This document shows positions 23,678 to 34,038 of a DNA stretch of 64,000 bases, piece after piece. The first letter of the stretch is position 1. Every line of letters starts with the position of its first letter. The stretch comes from Tieghemostelium lacteum (lineage: Eukaryota > Evosea > Eumycetozoa > Dictyosteliales > Raperosteliaceae): assembly GCA_001606155.1 (NCBI GenBank), contig LODT01000006.1:682001-746000 (forward strand), written 5' to 3'. The translations under genes and the position numbers were made by a program. The notes below the pieces were generated by a model. It did no database searches, had not been told where the DNA came from, and saw only the letters and a list, made by a program, of their open reading frames with translations.

Positions 23678-25180
23678 ATGGAACACAGTCATCATGAGGA
23701 ATCAATAGATCATATATGTGAAAATTGTAGTATATTGCTTTGTAAAGAATGTTTAAAATCCCATCAAGAAAATGGACATGTAGTAGTTGATTATGTACAA
23801 TCAGTTAAAGATGGTTATAATAGAGCAATTGAAAATAATGTTATATTGGAAAATAGTATAAATGAAAAGGTTAAGAGGAAATTTCTAGTTGAAGATTCTT
23901 TTAAAAAAGTAACATCAGAGAATAATACCAATACATCAACTATTGATAGATATTTTAGAGAATTACATGATCTACTTCATGTAAAAGAAGTGGAGTTAAA
24001 AAGAGAATTGAAATCATATCAAGATGAAAACTACGAAACCTATTGCACATTGTTATCAAAACTTGATTATGAAATCAAACAATCCCAAATTATACAAAAT
24101 CATTTAAAATCTAGTCTGGATCCTCTATCACAATCAAAAGTGACAAACATGGAATTTTTAAACAATGTAAAAGAGGTACTGACACCACTCCAATCTACCC
24201 AAGGTGAAGTTGAATCACAATCATTTACACAATCTACATTTACAAATGAACCTATAGGAGATATTATAAAAGCTACAGAAAATCTATCTTTAAAAAACTC
24301 TTCAATCTATCTGAATACTGATGATTTGATAATTAGAATAACACCAAAGTCTATAGAGACCTTCGATATAGTAAACCAATATATAGAAAAAAACCAATAC
24401 GTAAAAACACCTCATCAATCAGAAGGTTATTTTTTCTACCAAAATGCTTTTATAAAGAACGATATCTATATATTCTATCAATCCAAGTATTTTCATTTCA
24501 ATACAAAAGATCCAAATTCATTCCAAGAATTTCCATTCGCCTTGAACAACACCTATAATTCACGTGCATTATCTACTATTTATGATGGAAAAGACTCAAT
24601 TTATATCCTAGGAGGTTATAGTAACCAAATTGGAATAGTTGATACAATCTATCGATTTAATATATATACAAAGTTATTTCAATTACTGGACTCTACGTTA
24701 CTTTGTAAAGGATATTGGTTGTCATTGTCATTGAATGGTAGATATATTTATATCATTGGTGGATGGGGTAGAAAACCTAATGATGTTATTATAGGTTTTC
24801 TTAATAGAATAGATCAACTAGATACTGATACTGGTGAAATTAAAAATCTAAAAACTGAGTTCCAAGGAATTCCAACAGATTCAGTAATGTGTGGATGTTA
24901 TCAGCCTTCCACTAATAAATTCTATTTCTATACCAAACACATTCATGAATTTTATGAATATGATTTACAGTTAAATGAAAGTACCAAACTTGCAAAACCA
25001 CCTACAGCCTCTACATTTTGTTGTAAATTGGCAATAAGCAAGAATACTATATACCTGATATCAGGAGGCCCAATACACATGTACAATACTCAGAAAAATG
25101 TATGGGCACAATGTAAAAATTCATTTAATTTTAATGAACATAAATTTGAAGAAGAATTTATATCACTGCAATATAATTAA
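23678..25180 (+). CDS. B-box zinc finger / coiled coil / Kelch-like protein
   Basis: Single exon, 500 residues, ATG at 23678, only 86 bp after the epimerase stop. The N-terminus is a B-box type zinc site (C-x2-C...C-x2-C...H...H: CENCSILLCKECLKSHQENGH, residues about 14-34). A helical, coiled-coil-prone segment follows to about 200. The C-terminal half holds beta-propeller blades with Kelch features (IYILGGY at about 310, IYIIGGWG at about 358, then a shorter ISGGP). This B-box/Kelch layout is a multigene family in dictyostelids. There is no RING, so ubiquitin ligase activity is not implied. Partners are unknown. Confidence 0.75.
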   Translation: MEHSHHEESIDHICENCSILLCKECLKSHQENGHVVVDYVQSVKDGYNRAIENNVILENSINEKVKRKFLVEDSFKKVTSENNTNTSTIDRYFRELHDLLHVKEVELKRELKSYQDENYETYCTLLSKLDYEIKQSQIIQNHLKSSLDPLSQSKVTNMEFLNNVKEVLTPLQSTQGEVESQSFTQSTFTNEPIGDIIKATENLSLKNSSIYLNTDDLIIRITPKSIETFDIVNQYIEKNQYVKTPHQSEGYFFYQNAFIKNDIYIFYQSKYFHFNTKDPNSFQEFPFALNNTYNSRALSTIYDGKDSIYILGGYSNQIGIVDTIYRFNIYTKLFQLLDSTLLCKGYWLSLSLNGRYIYIIGGWGRKPNDVIIGFLNRIDQLDTDTGEIKNLKTEFQGIPTDSVMCGCYQPSTNKFYFYTKHIHEFYEYDLQLNESTKLAKPPTASTFCCKLAISKNTIYLISGGPIHMYNTQKNVWAQCKNSFNFNEHKFEEEFISLQYN

Positions 25181-25302
25181 TGATACTGATAAATAAAATC
25201 AGAACCTATGTATAATACTTTAATGTTACAATTTTAATATTACAGAATATTGATATAATATAAACTACAATGGTATTTTTGTTTTTTGTTTTTTGGTAGA
25301 TT

Positions 25303-27115
25303 TTAAAATAGACCTTGTCTGGCTAGAGTATGTGACATAAATAATGCTGGTAAAATTTCTTTAATCTCACTGATATTACAGGCTTTTAAAAGGAAAGGAT
25401 GTAGAAGTAAATCAGATGCAGAAGATCTTTTGGTGGGATCTACTTGTAGACATTTATCCAAGAAATCTAGAGCTTCATCAGACCATTCAGGATATTTCTC
25501 TTTAGTGAATACTAAACCTTCAGTTGCAATGACAATCATTGCCTTTAATCTAGACTTGTGATTTGGTACTTTTTTATCCATCATCTCAGCTATACATACA
25601 CCAAAACTCCAAATATCCACAGAGAAACTATGTGGTTTACCATGAATTTGTTCAGGTGGCATCCAAAATGGACTTCCACACATGTGAATATCTTCCTTTT
25701 CCTCTGAAAAATCAATAGCCAGACCAAAATCGATAATTTTGATCTCACCTTTGGTGGATATCATAATATTTGATGATTTCAAATCTCTATGACATAGACC
25801 ATTCTTGTGAAGGTATTCTATACCTTGAAGAATCTCACGAGCTACAAAAGCAATTTTCTCTTCAGAGAATACAAAGTTACTGGTAGCCTCCCGCAGAGTA
25901 CCACCTTCCATAAACTCCATAATCAACCACAATTCATCGTTTTTCTGATAGGAACATAGGAATTTTACAATATTTGGATGATTACAGTACTTGAGGAACC
26001 CAATTTCATTGAGATTCATTCTCTTTTGTTTCAGTGTCTTGTGAGGCATCTTCTTTAGTGCCACAATTAATTTGTCGTAATTACTATGAATATTCTTATT
26101 TTTGGCTGCAAATACACTTCCAAAACCTCCTTTAGCTTCAAAGTCTAAATTCTTGTAATGCTCTTTTGGATTACCTTCATTGAGTAACTTGTCGACTGCC
26201 AATGATAAATTCTCTGGAAATTTACAATAGTTTCCAGGAGCTATAAATATTTTGTTACTATCAATTCTCTTTTTCTTGAGTCCGCTTTGACTACTACCAG
26301 CTTGATAGACACTATAAATGACATGTGAGATACTTGATGTATTTGGTGTTGTTGGTGTTGTAGTTGTGATTATACCTTGTGCTTGGTTACTACTTGAATT
26401 ACCGCTGGTGTTATCAGTATTTGTCAATAGACTACTGATATTAGTAGTGGAATTGGAATTGGGTTTTGATGATGATGAATGATGATCATCATCTTCCTCT
26501 TCAACATCTACTGATGAACTACTACTATTAGTAGCAGAGGTATTGTTATGGAGTTGTTGTGATATTAAAGTTGGTGAATTATTTGAATTCTCTTTACTAT
26601 TATTTTGATTAGATGAAACTATAACTGAAGGTATTTGATTGTCTTTAAATACCATTTGATCCATTGGTTGATCCATAAATCTATAATATACCAAATCTTT
26701 TCTTCTTAGGAAATTCAATATAGTCAATATAGTATTAAAATGTAATACTATAGTTTCATCAGGTATTTTACAATGTTCAAGCCATTTTCTATCCTCTTTT
26801 AGTAATCCTTTAAAACCTGTAACACAATAAATAGTAGGTATAGGTTCATCATCATCAGGATCTTCTAATGCATTATCTCTTCTAGGTAATAATCCTCCAC
26901 CTTTTGGTGACTATCCTTATATATTAGTACACTAATTTTTTAATTGTAATACCTTTAGTGAAATTTTCGTATCATACCTTTGGTGGTTTCTGAGGTTTGG
27001 GAGGTAAGATTACAGATCTCTTTTCACAATCTACAAGTCCATTCTGTTCTTCTTGATCTATTAATAATCCATGTTTTTTTTCTTTTTTTTTAAATAAATT
27101 GGAGAATAAATTCAT
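25303..27115 (-). CDS. PAK-family serine/threonine protein kinase
   Basis: Exon 1 is 27115-26978 (ATG at 27115, 46 codons) and exon 2 is 26910-25303, joined by a phase-0 intron with a GTATGA donor and ATAG acceptor; 581 residues. After a Pro/Lys-rich start, the region TIYCVTGFKGLLKEDRKWL followed by an FNTILTILNFLRRKD helix resembles the C-terminal half of a p21-binding (CRIB) autoinhibitory segment, but the canonical ISxPxxxxHxxH is absent. Then a poly-N/S/T linker and the kinase domain: GGFGSV loop, VALKK, HRDLKSSN, IIDFGLA, and SPFWMPPEQ where most kinases have APE. STE20/PAK type; activity is expected because the Lys, HRD Asp and DFG Asp are present. Rac/Cdc42 control is inferred and doubtful given the degenerate CRIB. 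Confidence 0.8.
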
Positions 27116-28357
27116 CGTGCGAGTAAGCTGTATCTATATTTAAAATTATTTCCGCTCTATTAATAATCAGTTTGAATCCTAAACTACATTGTCTAAAAAA
27201 TTATAGAAAAACAAAAAAAAAAAATAAAATAAAAAATTCTAATCTGAATCACAATTTCAAGGTAAGGGGTAGGTTTCGTTGTTATTCGAATACCCAATAA
27301 ATTAAAAAATAAAAATAATAATAAATTTTCTACTAAACTAAAAAATTTTGGTATAATAAACTTACAATATCTTGTGACGTTTAGTGATAGTTTTTTAAAA
27401 AACAATTAAAAATTATTTTAAAATAATAAGGTGTTATTAAATTTGATTGATAGAAGTAAAACAAAAAATTGAATTTAACAATTTCCTGATATAATCTAAA
27501 AGATTTTGTTCTCTTCACTATCTATTTTTGAAATTAAACAAAAATAAATAGTACAATTTAAATTTGTTTCAATTTATATAAAAAAAGATTAAAAAGGTGA
27601 TGTCAAATTTGAAATTAAAGAAAATATAATTTTATAAAATTCAGTTACCCTCTATCTATATTTTTCTGTTGTTTTTTTTTTGTTATCAGTGATTTAAACT
27701 AAAAAAAAAAATAAATAATAAAAAGATATACACTCTATAACACAAAACAATTATTCACACCCACATATATGCACACTAACACCCACAATAAAAATAGAAT
27801 TGGTGAAAAAAAAAAACTAACATAATTATCAATAATATTTACCACACATTCAAAGAAATCAAATCAATGTTAATATTTACATACATCAAAACAACAATAA
27901 TAAATTAATATATTATATTTCTAGAATTGAAATTGTATAAAAACTTCAAATCCATTTTAAAAAGATTTAAATTCAAAAAAATGACAAGATCAATCTACAC
28001 TTTTTTTTATTTAAATCTCAAAAAAAACCAAAAAAAATCTGAGTGATTTAAAGGTTTAATGTGATGAAGACGTGCACATTTTACAATGAGATATAAAGGT
28101 CTTATAAGACAGTACTTTGATCAAATCTTAAACTGTTTAATTGTTCAATTTTATTTTAAAATAAAAGAAATCCGATAGAGTTAAAAATACCACCAATTTT
28201 CAAATGAAATAGACTAAAGACATGTGGGAATGCTCCTCATATATTCCCATAGGAACTAAACAATACACGAAAAATAATGGAGGGTTGGGGAGTGGGGGAA
28301 CATTAGAGAAAATTCTAAATTTTTATTTTTTGATTGATAGATTATTTAAATATCCAA
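27116..28357. other. 1.2-kb AT-rich spacer between PAK-like kinase and DET1
   Basis: Long A and T homopolymers dominate (for example 27060-27090, 27660-27720, 27960-28030). No convincing exon is seen. Two local features stand out near the DET1 3' end: a TGGGAAT...ATTCCCA inverted repeat (28224-28251, 7-bp stem) and a G-rich run (28279-28298) with four runs of two to five G. The rest is presumably the kinase promoter and the DET1 3' flank. Confidence 0.4.
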
Positions 28358-31279
28358 TCAATCACCTAATAAATTGTTATTGTTATTATTAGATATTGAG
28401 GAATTTAGACTTGAGGATAATGGTGGTCCTGTTGGTTTTTTAACGGAGGAATCAGAATCATCGTCATGACCATCACCAATAAAATGAAAATTTACAGAGA
28501 CTGGTGAGAGACTGGAACTATGTTGAAGTGATATTATAAAAGGATAGTAAGGATGGAATATATAGGTTGCATATTTCTTTGATTGACGGTCTTGTTTATC
28601 CATACTACCAGTATTGAGTTTGAATTTAACTTCACCACTAACACGACTATAAAACTTGATGGGTAGTTCGACTAAGGGTTTAGGTCTCTCTGTTGACGAT
28701 ATAATCTTTTCGTCATAGGAAAAGAGGTACTTGTCAAAATAAGGTGACTCATTCCACGACTGTGGACTAAATGGGAGTGCGGATAGAATTCTCTTTACAG
28801 CTTGGGTCTCACCTCCATAACGTGCATTAACAACAGCAAGTTTCTGTTTGACCAAATGTTCACGAACATAGGAATTATTCGAGCATGTTGATCTGAATTT
28901 AATAAGACCACTCGGACAGGAACATGCTCGAAAATGTTCACAAAACTGTTCAAAAGTATTGGCAAATTCCTTATTGGAATTCTCGTAAACTCCTATAATT
29001 TCACTAGTCTCTATATTATAGACAACAAAGAAACAGATTTGGTTGCAAAAATCAGTAAATCTTCCCATCAGTCCTTCAATGGTACCAAATTTAATCAACA
29101 AGTGTTGAGCATCCAGTGACTGCATTTTCCACATTACCAGATTACTATACTGTTGAAATAGTGAATAGTAAAGACTCAATGCTTTCTTTGAGTCTTTAGA
29201 TGTATATGCCTTCTTAAATAGATAACTTAGGAATCTTTGTTTAATTCCAAATAAAATATTGTTTTGTTGTGATTGTTGTTGAGATGTGTTAGTATTGGTA
29301 CTGTTATTATTATTATTATTGTTTGATGTTGTTGTTGTTGATGGTTGCTGAGGTTGTTGTATATTAGAAGATGAAGATGATAGTGGTGGAATACTATTAC
29401 TACTACTATTACTATTAGTGCTACTATTGATATTTATATTATTGGTACTATTTGATAAATTAAAAGATTCCATTGATATTTTCATTTGATCTCTCTGTTG
29501 AGATTTCATAAGTGGAGTGATATTGGAATAGGATTTTTTGAGAGACTGTTTTTCAAAAACTTGTTGTGCAAATGGTGCCTCTTTTCGATCTTGCAGTTCA
29601 ATTTCAATTTGGTCATCATCATTACAGTAGGGTCCAACAGATTTAAGTGGTACAAAATTACTATCTTTAATCTGATAAATGTGAATAATCTGATACTGCA
29701 AAGAGAGCACAATAAATAGGTTTTTATACAAATATACTCCAGAATGATGTGCCAGATGAATGACATCCTTTTTAAAATGAATTCGGTCCCTCACCACACC
29801 ATCCTTGATACTGACGAGGTAAAATGTTATATCTTCACAATTTGGTAATTTCAATGACTGAATCTGAGGCATACTACTATTGTTACTGTGGTTGAGGTTA
29901 CTATTGTTATTGAGGTTGCTAGTGCTGGTTGTTGGACCTGAACTTGCCAATATAAAGTATCGTCCACATAGAGTAGTCAATGAAAAGTCCCTGTTGAGGT
30001 ACTCATGAAAACTAGTTGGAATGTGACTCTGGTAAATCAGTGAAAAGTAGTTTTCAAAACGTCTTTCCATCTGATCCATTTGATCACGAGTTGGTTGTGG
30101 TTGGAGATTTACAGTGGAGTTGTGAAGGTGATTGGCACCTAAAAATCTATACAATTGAATTTCTTTTAGATCTTTGGTAAAACATAAAAGCATCTCTCCA
30201 TCGGATGTAAATTTCTTAATAATACAATTAGGTATCTCAATGTTATAAACTGTCTTGTCAGGTACAATATTCAGATAGAATTTCCTAGACTGCAGTGATG
30301 AGGTATTTGGTTTTGGTCTATACATTTCCCTATTCATCAACTGTTGTGATAGTGAATGATTCTTTAATTGTTGTTGATGTTGTCTCTTTACATGTAAATA
30401 ATCTCTATCTAATTGATAATCTTGATTCACATTATTACTACTATTACTGCCATTACTAATACTATATTGAATATCTTCTTCTAATGGTCTTTTTTTACTA
30501 TTTGATGATTGTGTATTATTAGTTGTAGTTGAGGTTGTTGTATTATTGTTATCTATTATAATTGGGTTTATATTCTCTATAGTTGTTTTTTCTGTTTCTA
30601 AAATTTTAATTTTTTTGTTATTGTTGGTGATATTATTGTTATTGTGATCGTTACTATTGTCTTGAGAACATGGTGGTGAAAGTGGTGGTATTGGAACTTG
30701 AATAGAAGAAGATAAGGCTGAATTTAAATGTATAGTATTGGTATTGGTTGGTGTCTCTTGTGTATGTATAGATGAAGATGATAGTAATAGTGATATTGGT
30801 GGTTGATTGGATTGTGATCCTATACTACCAGAAGATGGTGTTGATAGTAAAGTTTCTATTATACTTATATTATTATTAGTTGTCATTTGACTATTTGAAT
30901 TACTTTCTGATTCTGTATTACTATTTACACTATTAACACTACCACTACTTGTTGTTGTAGTTGTAGTTGTATTGTTACTCTCTATACTACCACCATTACC
31001 AGTACTACTACCACTATTAGTAGGATCCAGTACCAACATACCACTATTTTGATTCATTACATTCAACAATGCCTCTCTTCTCAAAAATTGGTGATTGGAA
31101 GATGTAGACAAAAAGAGTGTAGGTGGAGAAGGTATAGAAGGTGTGCATGGTGGTGCTGGTGATCCCAATAACTGGAAACAAGGTGACAAAGGAGGTGAAA
31201 TACCTCCTCCTCCATCACCTCCACCACTATCCATTATAATTAATTTACTCTGTGAACTGTTATTACTATTTTCCAACAT
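28358..31279 (-). CDS. det1: DET1 (de-etiolated-1) homologue
   Basis: Single exon, 973 residues, ATG at 31279. Conserved DET1 blocks are RKFYLNIVPDKTVYNIEIPN, an IHFKKDVIHLAHHSGVYLY segment, IVLSLQYQIIHIYQI, GIKQRFLSYLF, LDAQHLLIKFG, FFVVYNIETSEIIGVYEN, FEQFCEHF, and a C-terminal SPYFDKYLFSYDEKIIS...LPIKF..R. DET1 works with DDB1, CUL4 and COP10/UBE2E-type partners in a nuclear E3 ligase complex controlling transcription and DNA damage responses. The first ~330 residues and a mid-protein insert (about 600-680) are N/S/T/Q-rich low complexity, making it nearly twice the usual ~550 residues. The core is complete. Confidence 0.88.
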   Translation of the reverse strand: MLENSNNSSQSKLIIMDSGGGDGGGGISPPLSPCFQLLGSPAPPCTPSIPSPPTLFLSTSSNHQFLRREALLNVMNQNSGMLVLDPTNSGSSTGNGGSIESNNTTTTTTTSSGSVNSVNSNTESESNSNSQMTTNNNISIIETLLSTPSSGSIGSQSNQPPISLLLSSSSIHTQETPTNTNTIHLNSALSSSIQVPIPPLSPPCSQDNSNDHNNNNITNNNKKIKILETEKTTIENINPIIIDNNNTTTSTTTNNTQSSNSKKRPLEEDIQYSISNGSNSSNNVNQDYQLDRDYLHVKRQHQQQLKNHSLSQQLMNREMYRPKPNTSSLQSRKFYLNIVPDKTVYNIEIPNCIIKKFTSDGEMLLCFTKDLKEIQLYRFLGANHLHNSTVNLQPQPTRDQMDQMERRFENYFSLIYQSHIPTSFHEYLNRDFSLTTLCGRYFILASSGPTTSTSNLNNNSNLNHSNNSSMPQIQSLKLPNCEDITFYLVSIKDGVVRDRIHFKKDVIHLAHHSGVYLYKNLFIVLSLQYQIIHIYQIKDSNFVPLKSVGPYCNDDDQIEIELQDRKEAPFAQQVFEKQSLKKSYSNITPLMKSQQRDQMKISMESFNLSNSTNNININSSTNSNSSSNSIPPLSSSSSNIQQPQQPSTTTTSNNNNNNNSTNTNTSQQQSQQNNILFGIKQRFLSYLFKKAYTSKDSKKALSLYYSLFQQYSNLVMWKMQSLDAQHLLIKFGTIEGLMGRFTDFCNQICFFVVYNIETSEIIGVYENSNKEFANTFEQFCEHFRACSCPSGLIKFRSTCSNNSYVREHLVKQKLAVVNARYGGETQAVKRILSALPFSPQSWNESPYFDKYLFSYDEKIISSTERPKPLVELPIKFYSRVSGEVKFKLNTGSMDKQDRQSKKYATYIFHPYYPFIISLQHSSSLSPVSVNFHFIGDGHDDDSDSSVKKPTGPPLSSSLNSSISNNNNNNLLGD

Positions 31280-32253
31280 CTCTATTATTATTATTATATA
31301 TTTATATAAAGCTTATTAATTATTTTCTTTACTTCTATCAACTGCGTAATTATTAGAGATGAGGATGTTTGTTTGTTGAGAAGGAAAAAATTTGTTTTTC
31401 TTTTGAAAATTGGGAAAAAAAAATTTAGTTTCAAACCAACCTTTTGAGAAGTTGAGTTTTTGCTATTGGTTCAATAGACGTTCTATCTATATGTAAGTGT
31501 GTGAGTGTATGTATATATATTTATAAACTCTATTCTTTGAATATTAAACTATGAGTTCTGGGTGTGTAGGTAGGTGTATATATAAAGATAACTGGTTGAA
31601 ATATATATTTTTTTCAAGATGGAAAAAACCAAAAAAAAAACTTCAAAAAAAAGAGAAGTGGATCTGGATAAAGAAGTAAGCAGGAGGTTAATCTCTATTT
31701 GTGTATGTTACTCCCTAAACCATCATGGAATTGTATAATAGATCTTACTTTTTTATCCTCTTTATTTAAATATGTATTATTACAAAAAACTTGGATTTGC
31801 AAAGTATTTTACAATACCTGACAACCTTATCCAAATCTAATAATTATTCAAAGAGTAAATACAAAAAGGTATGAAATCTCTATCAAATTCCTCTTTTTCC
31901 CTATTTATTTGAAATAATAAAATAAATAAAAAAAAAAAAAAACAAAGATAATTTTTTTATTTTGAAATTTGTTTTTTTTAACTTTTTTTTGATTGGGATA
32001 TTATAGACGTTAGTTTGGTGAGACAGCGTGAGAGATCTATATCCATCAGTTTTCATTCTCCAATTTTATGTTATTGCGACGTTGAACATTGTATTGAATT
32101 TCACATCTACACAAAAGTTTTTATTTTCCTAAATACTCCACCAAATTTAATTTCAATTTGATTCAATCAATATATTATTACTTGATTTTTGACATTTCAC
32201 CAATCCAAAATTTTTGATAAACCCATAAAAACATTAATGTAAACAAAAGGATA

Positions 32254-32273
32254 AAATAAACCATGGTTTATTT
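32254..32273. promoter_or_regulatory. Perfect 20-bp palindrome AAATAAACCATGGTTTATTT
   Basis: The sequence equals its own reverse complement. A close relative, with TT in place of the central AT, stands at 38443-38462 in the DPP3/LRAT promoter region. Two copies in 64 kb upstream of plus-strand genes suggest a dimeric factor's binding site, though this is inference. Confidence 0.35.
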
Positions 32274-32312
32274 GGGTAAGGTATTAACTCTGCTAAGTTT
32301 AACCAAATTTAG

Positions 32313-32483
32313 CTACTAATCCTACAATTTTCGATATCACTTTTTGAGTGCCAAGAAGAATTGTTACTTCGTATTATGCAAAAACTACGTGTTTGTGCAA
32401 ATTTTGTTGATCTGTCCACATTGGATTGGAATAAGGCCACTGTCTTTAATTCCTTAATAGATCAGCATTCCCTAATAAATTAA
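32313..32483 (+). pseudogene. Orphan 56-codon coding-like stretch
   Basis: The frame reads LLILQFSISLFECQEELLLR...NFVDLSTLDWNKATVFNSLI and ends in TAA. It has protein-like composition, unlike the surrounding AT-rich DNA, but no ATG. A TTTAG acceptor directly precedes it, yet the only upstream ATG with a donor (32263) would need a 32-bp intron, which is too short. It does not continue into the next gene at 32595. It is most likely a relic or a last exon of an unseen small gene. Confidence 0.3.
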
Positions 32484-32594
32484 TGAAAATTCTATTTCTC
32501 ATCTTTTGAATTTAAGATCTAAAACTTAAGTTTTTGTTTTTTTTTTTTTGTTTTAAAATAAATATTATTCTTCATATGTTCAACACATAACAGA

Positions 32595-33891
32595 ATGGAG
32601 AGTAAAGAAATTGAAGAAAGAAATGATGAAGATTGGGTCATTTGTTATGATGATGAAAAAGCTAAAAAATGTATACAACAGTATATAGATAGTAAGAAGA
32701 TAAATAAAGAACAGAGTAGAGAGATTATTACATATTTACAGAATTTGGAGTATAATGATATTGAAACCTATATAAGCGCCGATAACTTTTATTTAATAGA
32801 GGCCTTTTGTCAATTAATTGAAAATGTATGAATATTCAATTTTAATATTTAAATCAATAGTAGAGATAGTAGGACAATTATAACTTACATCTAATCATTC
32901 AGTCAACAGATACTCAATATGTTTTAGAACTTATAGAGTTTATAAATGCAGTTTCGAAGATTGAAGGAACTATGGATAAAATGGTTCAGATGGAATCATT
33001 TAAATGGTTAATACCCAATCTATTCATGTTTGAAGAAGAAAAACAATATAATATACTAAATACTCTGACATTGATATTTACCAATGTTAGAATAATACCT
33101 GAATCTGAAATGAGTATATATCTATTTAATTATCTAAATCTATTATTCATTAATATTAACTTTGGTTACATTACAGAGAAATTTGATGATTCATTTTTAG
33201 AAGGATTTATAGATATAGGGTTAAACTTTTTAAATTATTATGATACTAAATGGTTACATTATTTTTACTATACAGTTGTAAGTAATTGTTATGACTTTCA
33301 TAACAACTCTCTAGATCCAAATTCTAATTTTTAATTATTCATCTCTATAGTTGGGATACCAAAAACATATTATTTCTACAACATATTCACCATTAGTTTA
33401 TAAATTATATTCAATTAAAAAAGCACCTGAATTAGGTCCTGAATTAATATCATTATTAAATAGAGAAAGTAGGTAATTTCTAAACATATTATAAAACATA
33501 ATGAAAATTGGTGAATTAATAGGTTAATGATTTTAAAATAGAATTTGACTATCCACTAGAAGATCAATGTTTATCATTGATTAACGATTTGTTTTCATAT
33601 AGTGTTGAATTTCAAGTACCAGTTTTCTTTTTTACATTGGATATAAAAGTTCTGATTGATATAATTTTAAGAGCTATACATAATTTAGAGGAATTAGATC
33701 CACTTAGATGGCAATATTTAGAGGTATTATTTACAATACTTCAACATCCAGAATACACTGAACTTCAACATAAAATTGATGATATCAAACAGGTACTAAC
33801 TGATCTCACTTTACCAAGATCAGAAGAAAAGGATCCAAGTTCTTCTATGATTGCTAAAAGAATAATATCATATCTCAACACTTCTTTTTAG
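32595..33891 (+). CDS. Hypothetical helical protein, four exons
   Basis: Exons 32595-32825, 32903-33277, 33351-33468 and 33542-33891 give 357 residues. The first three borders use clear donors (GTATGA, GTAAGT) and TCAG/ATAG acceptors. The third donor is the weaker GTAGGT because the neighbouring AG/GTAATT does not keep frame with any acceptor. The N-terminus is acidic (MESKEIEERNDEDWVICYDD); the rest is amphipathic helices, such as QYVLELIEFINAV and FLEGFIDIGLNFLNYY, ending in ...AKRIISYLNTSF. No signal peptide or TM. It may be an ARM/HEAT-type scaffold. I do not recognise a family. Confidence 0.6.
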
Positions 33892-34038
33892 CTACAATAC
33901 CTCTTTTTCATTTCCCATATTTAAATAAAAGTTAATTTCTTTTTTTTTTAAATTCATTGGTTCAATTACCTGAAATACAGAGAATGAATTTTATAAATAG
34001 AAAATCAAAAATATCTTCAATATTTTTTTAAAAATTAG

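Larger units (their letters stand above)
31280..32594. other. 1.3-kb AT-rich spacer with a 20-bp palindrome and an orphan coding-like stretch
   Basis: It contains the DET1 promoter side (31280-31700), homopolymer-rich DNA, a perfect 20-bp palindrome at 32254-32273 and an unattached open stretch at 32313-32483, the last two listed separately. No complete gene is evident. Confidence 0.4.

Noticed and set aside
28034-28140. C/D-box snoRNA candidate (GTGATGA near 28060)
   Set aside because: No matching D box at a suitable distance and no closing terminal stem.
32263-32483. Gene starting at ATG 32263 spliced to the orphan segment
   Set aside because: The required intron would be only 32 bp, shorter than any other in the window.
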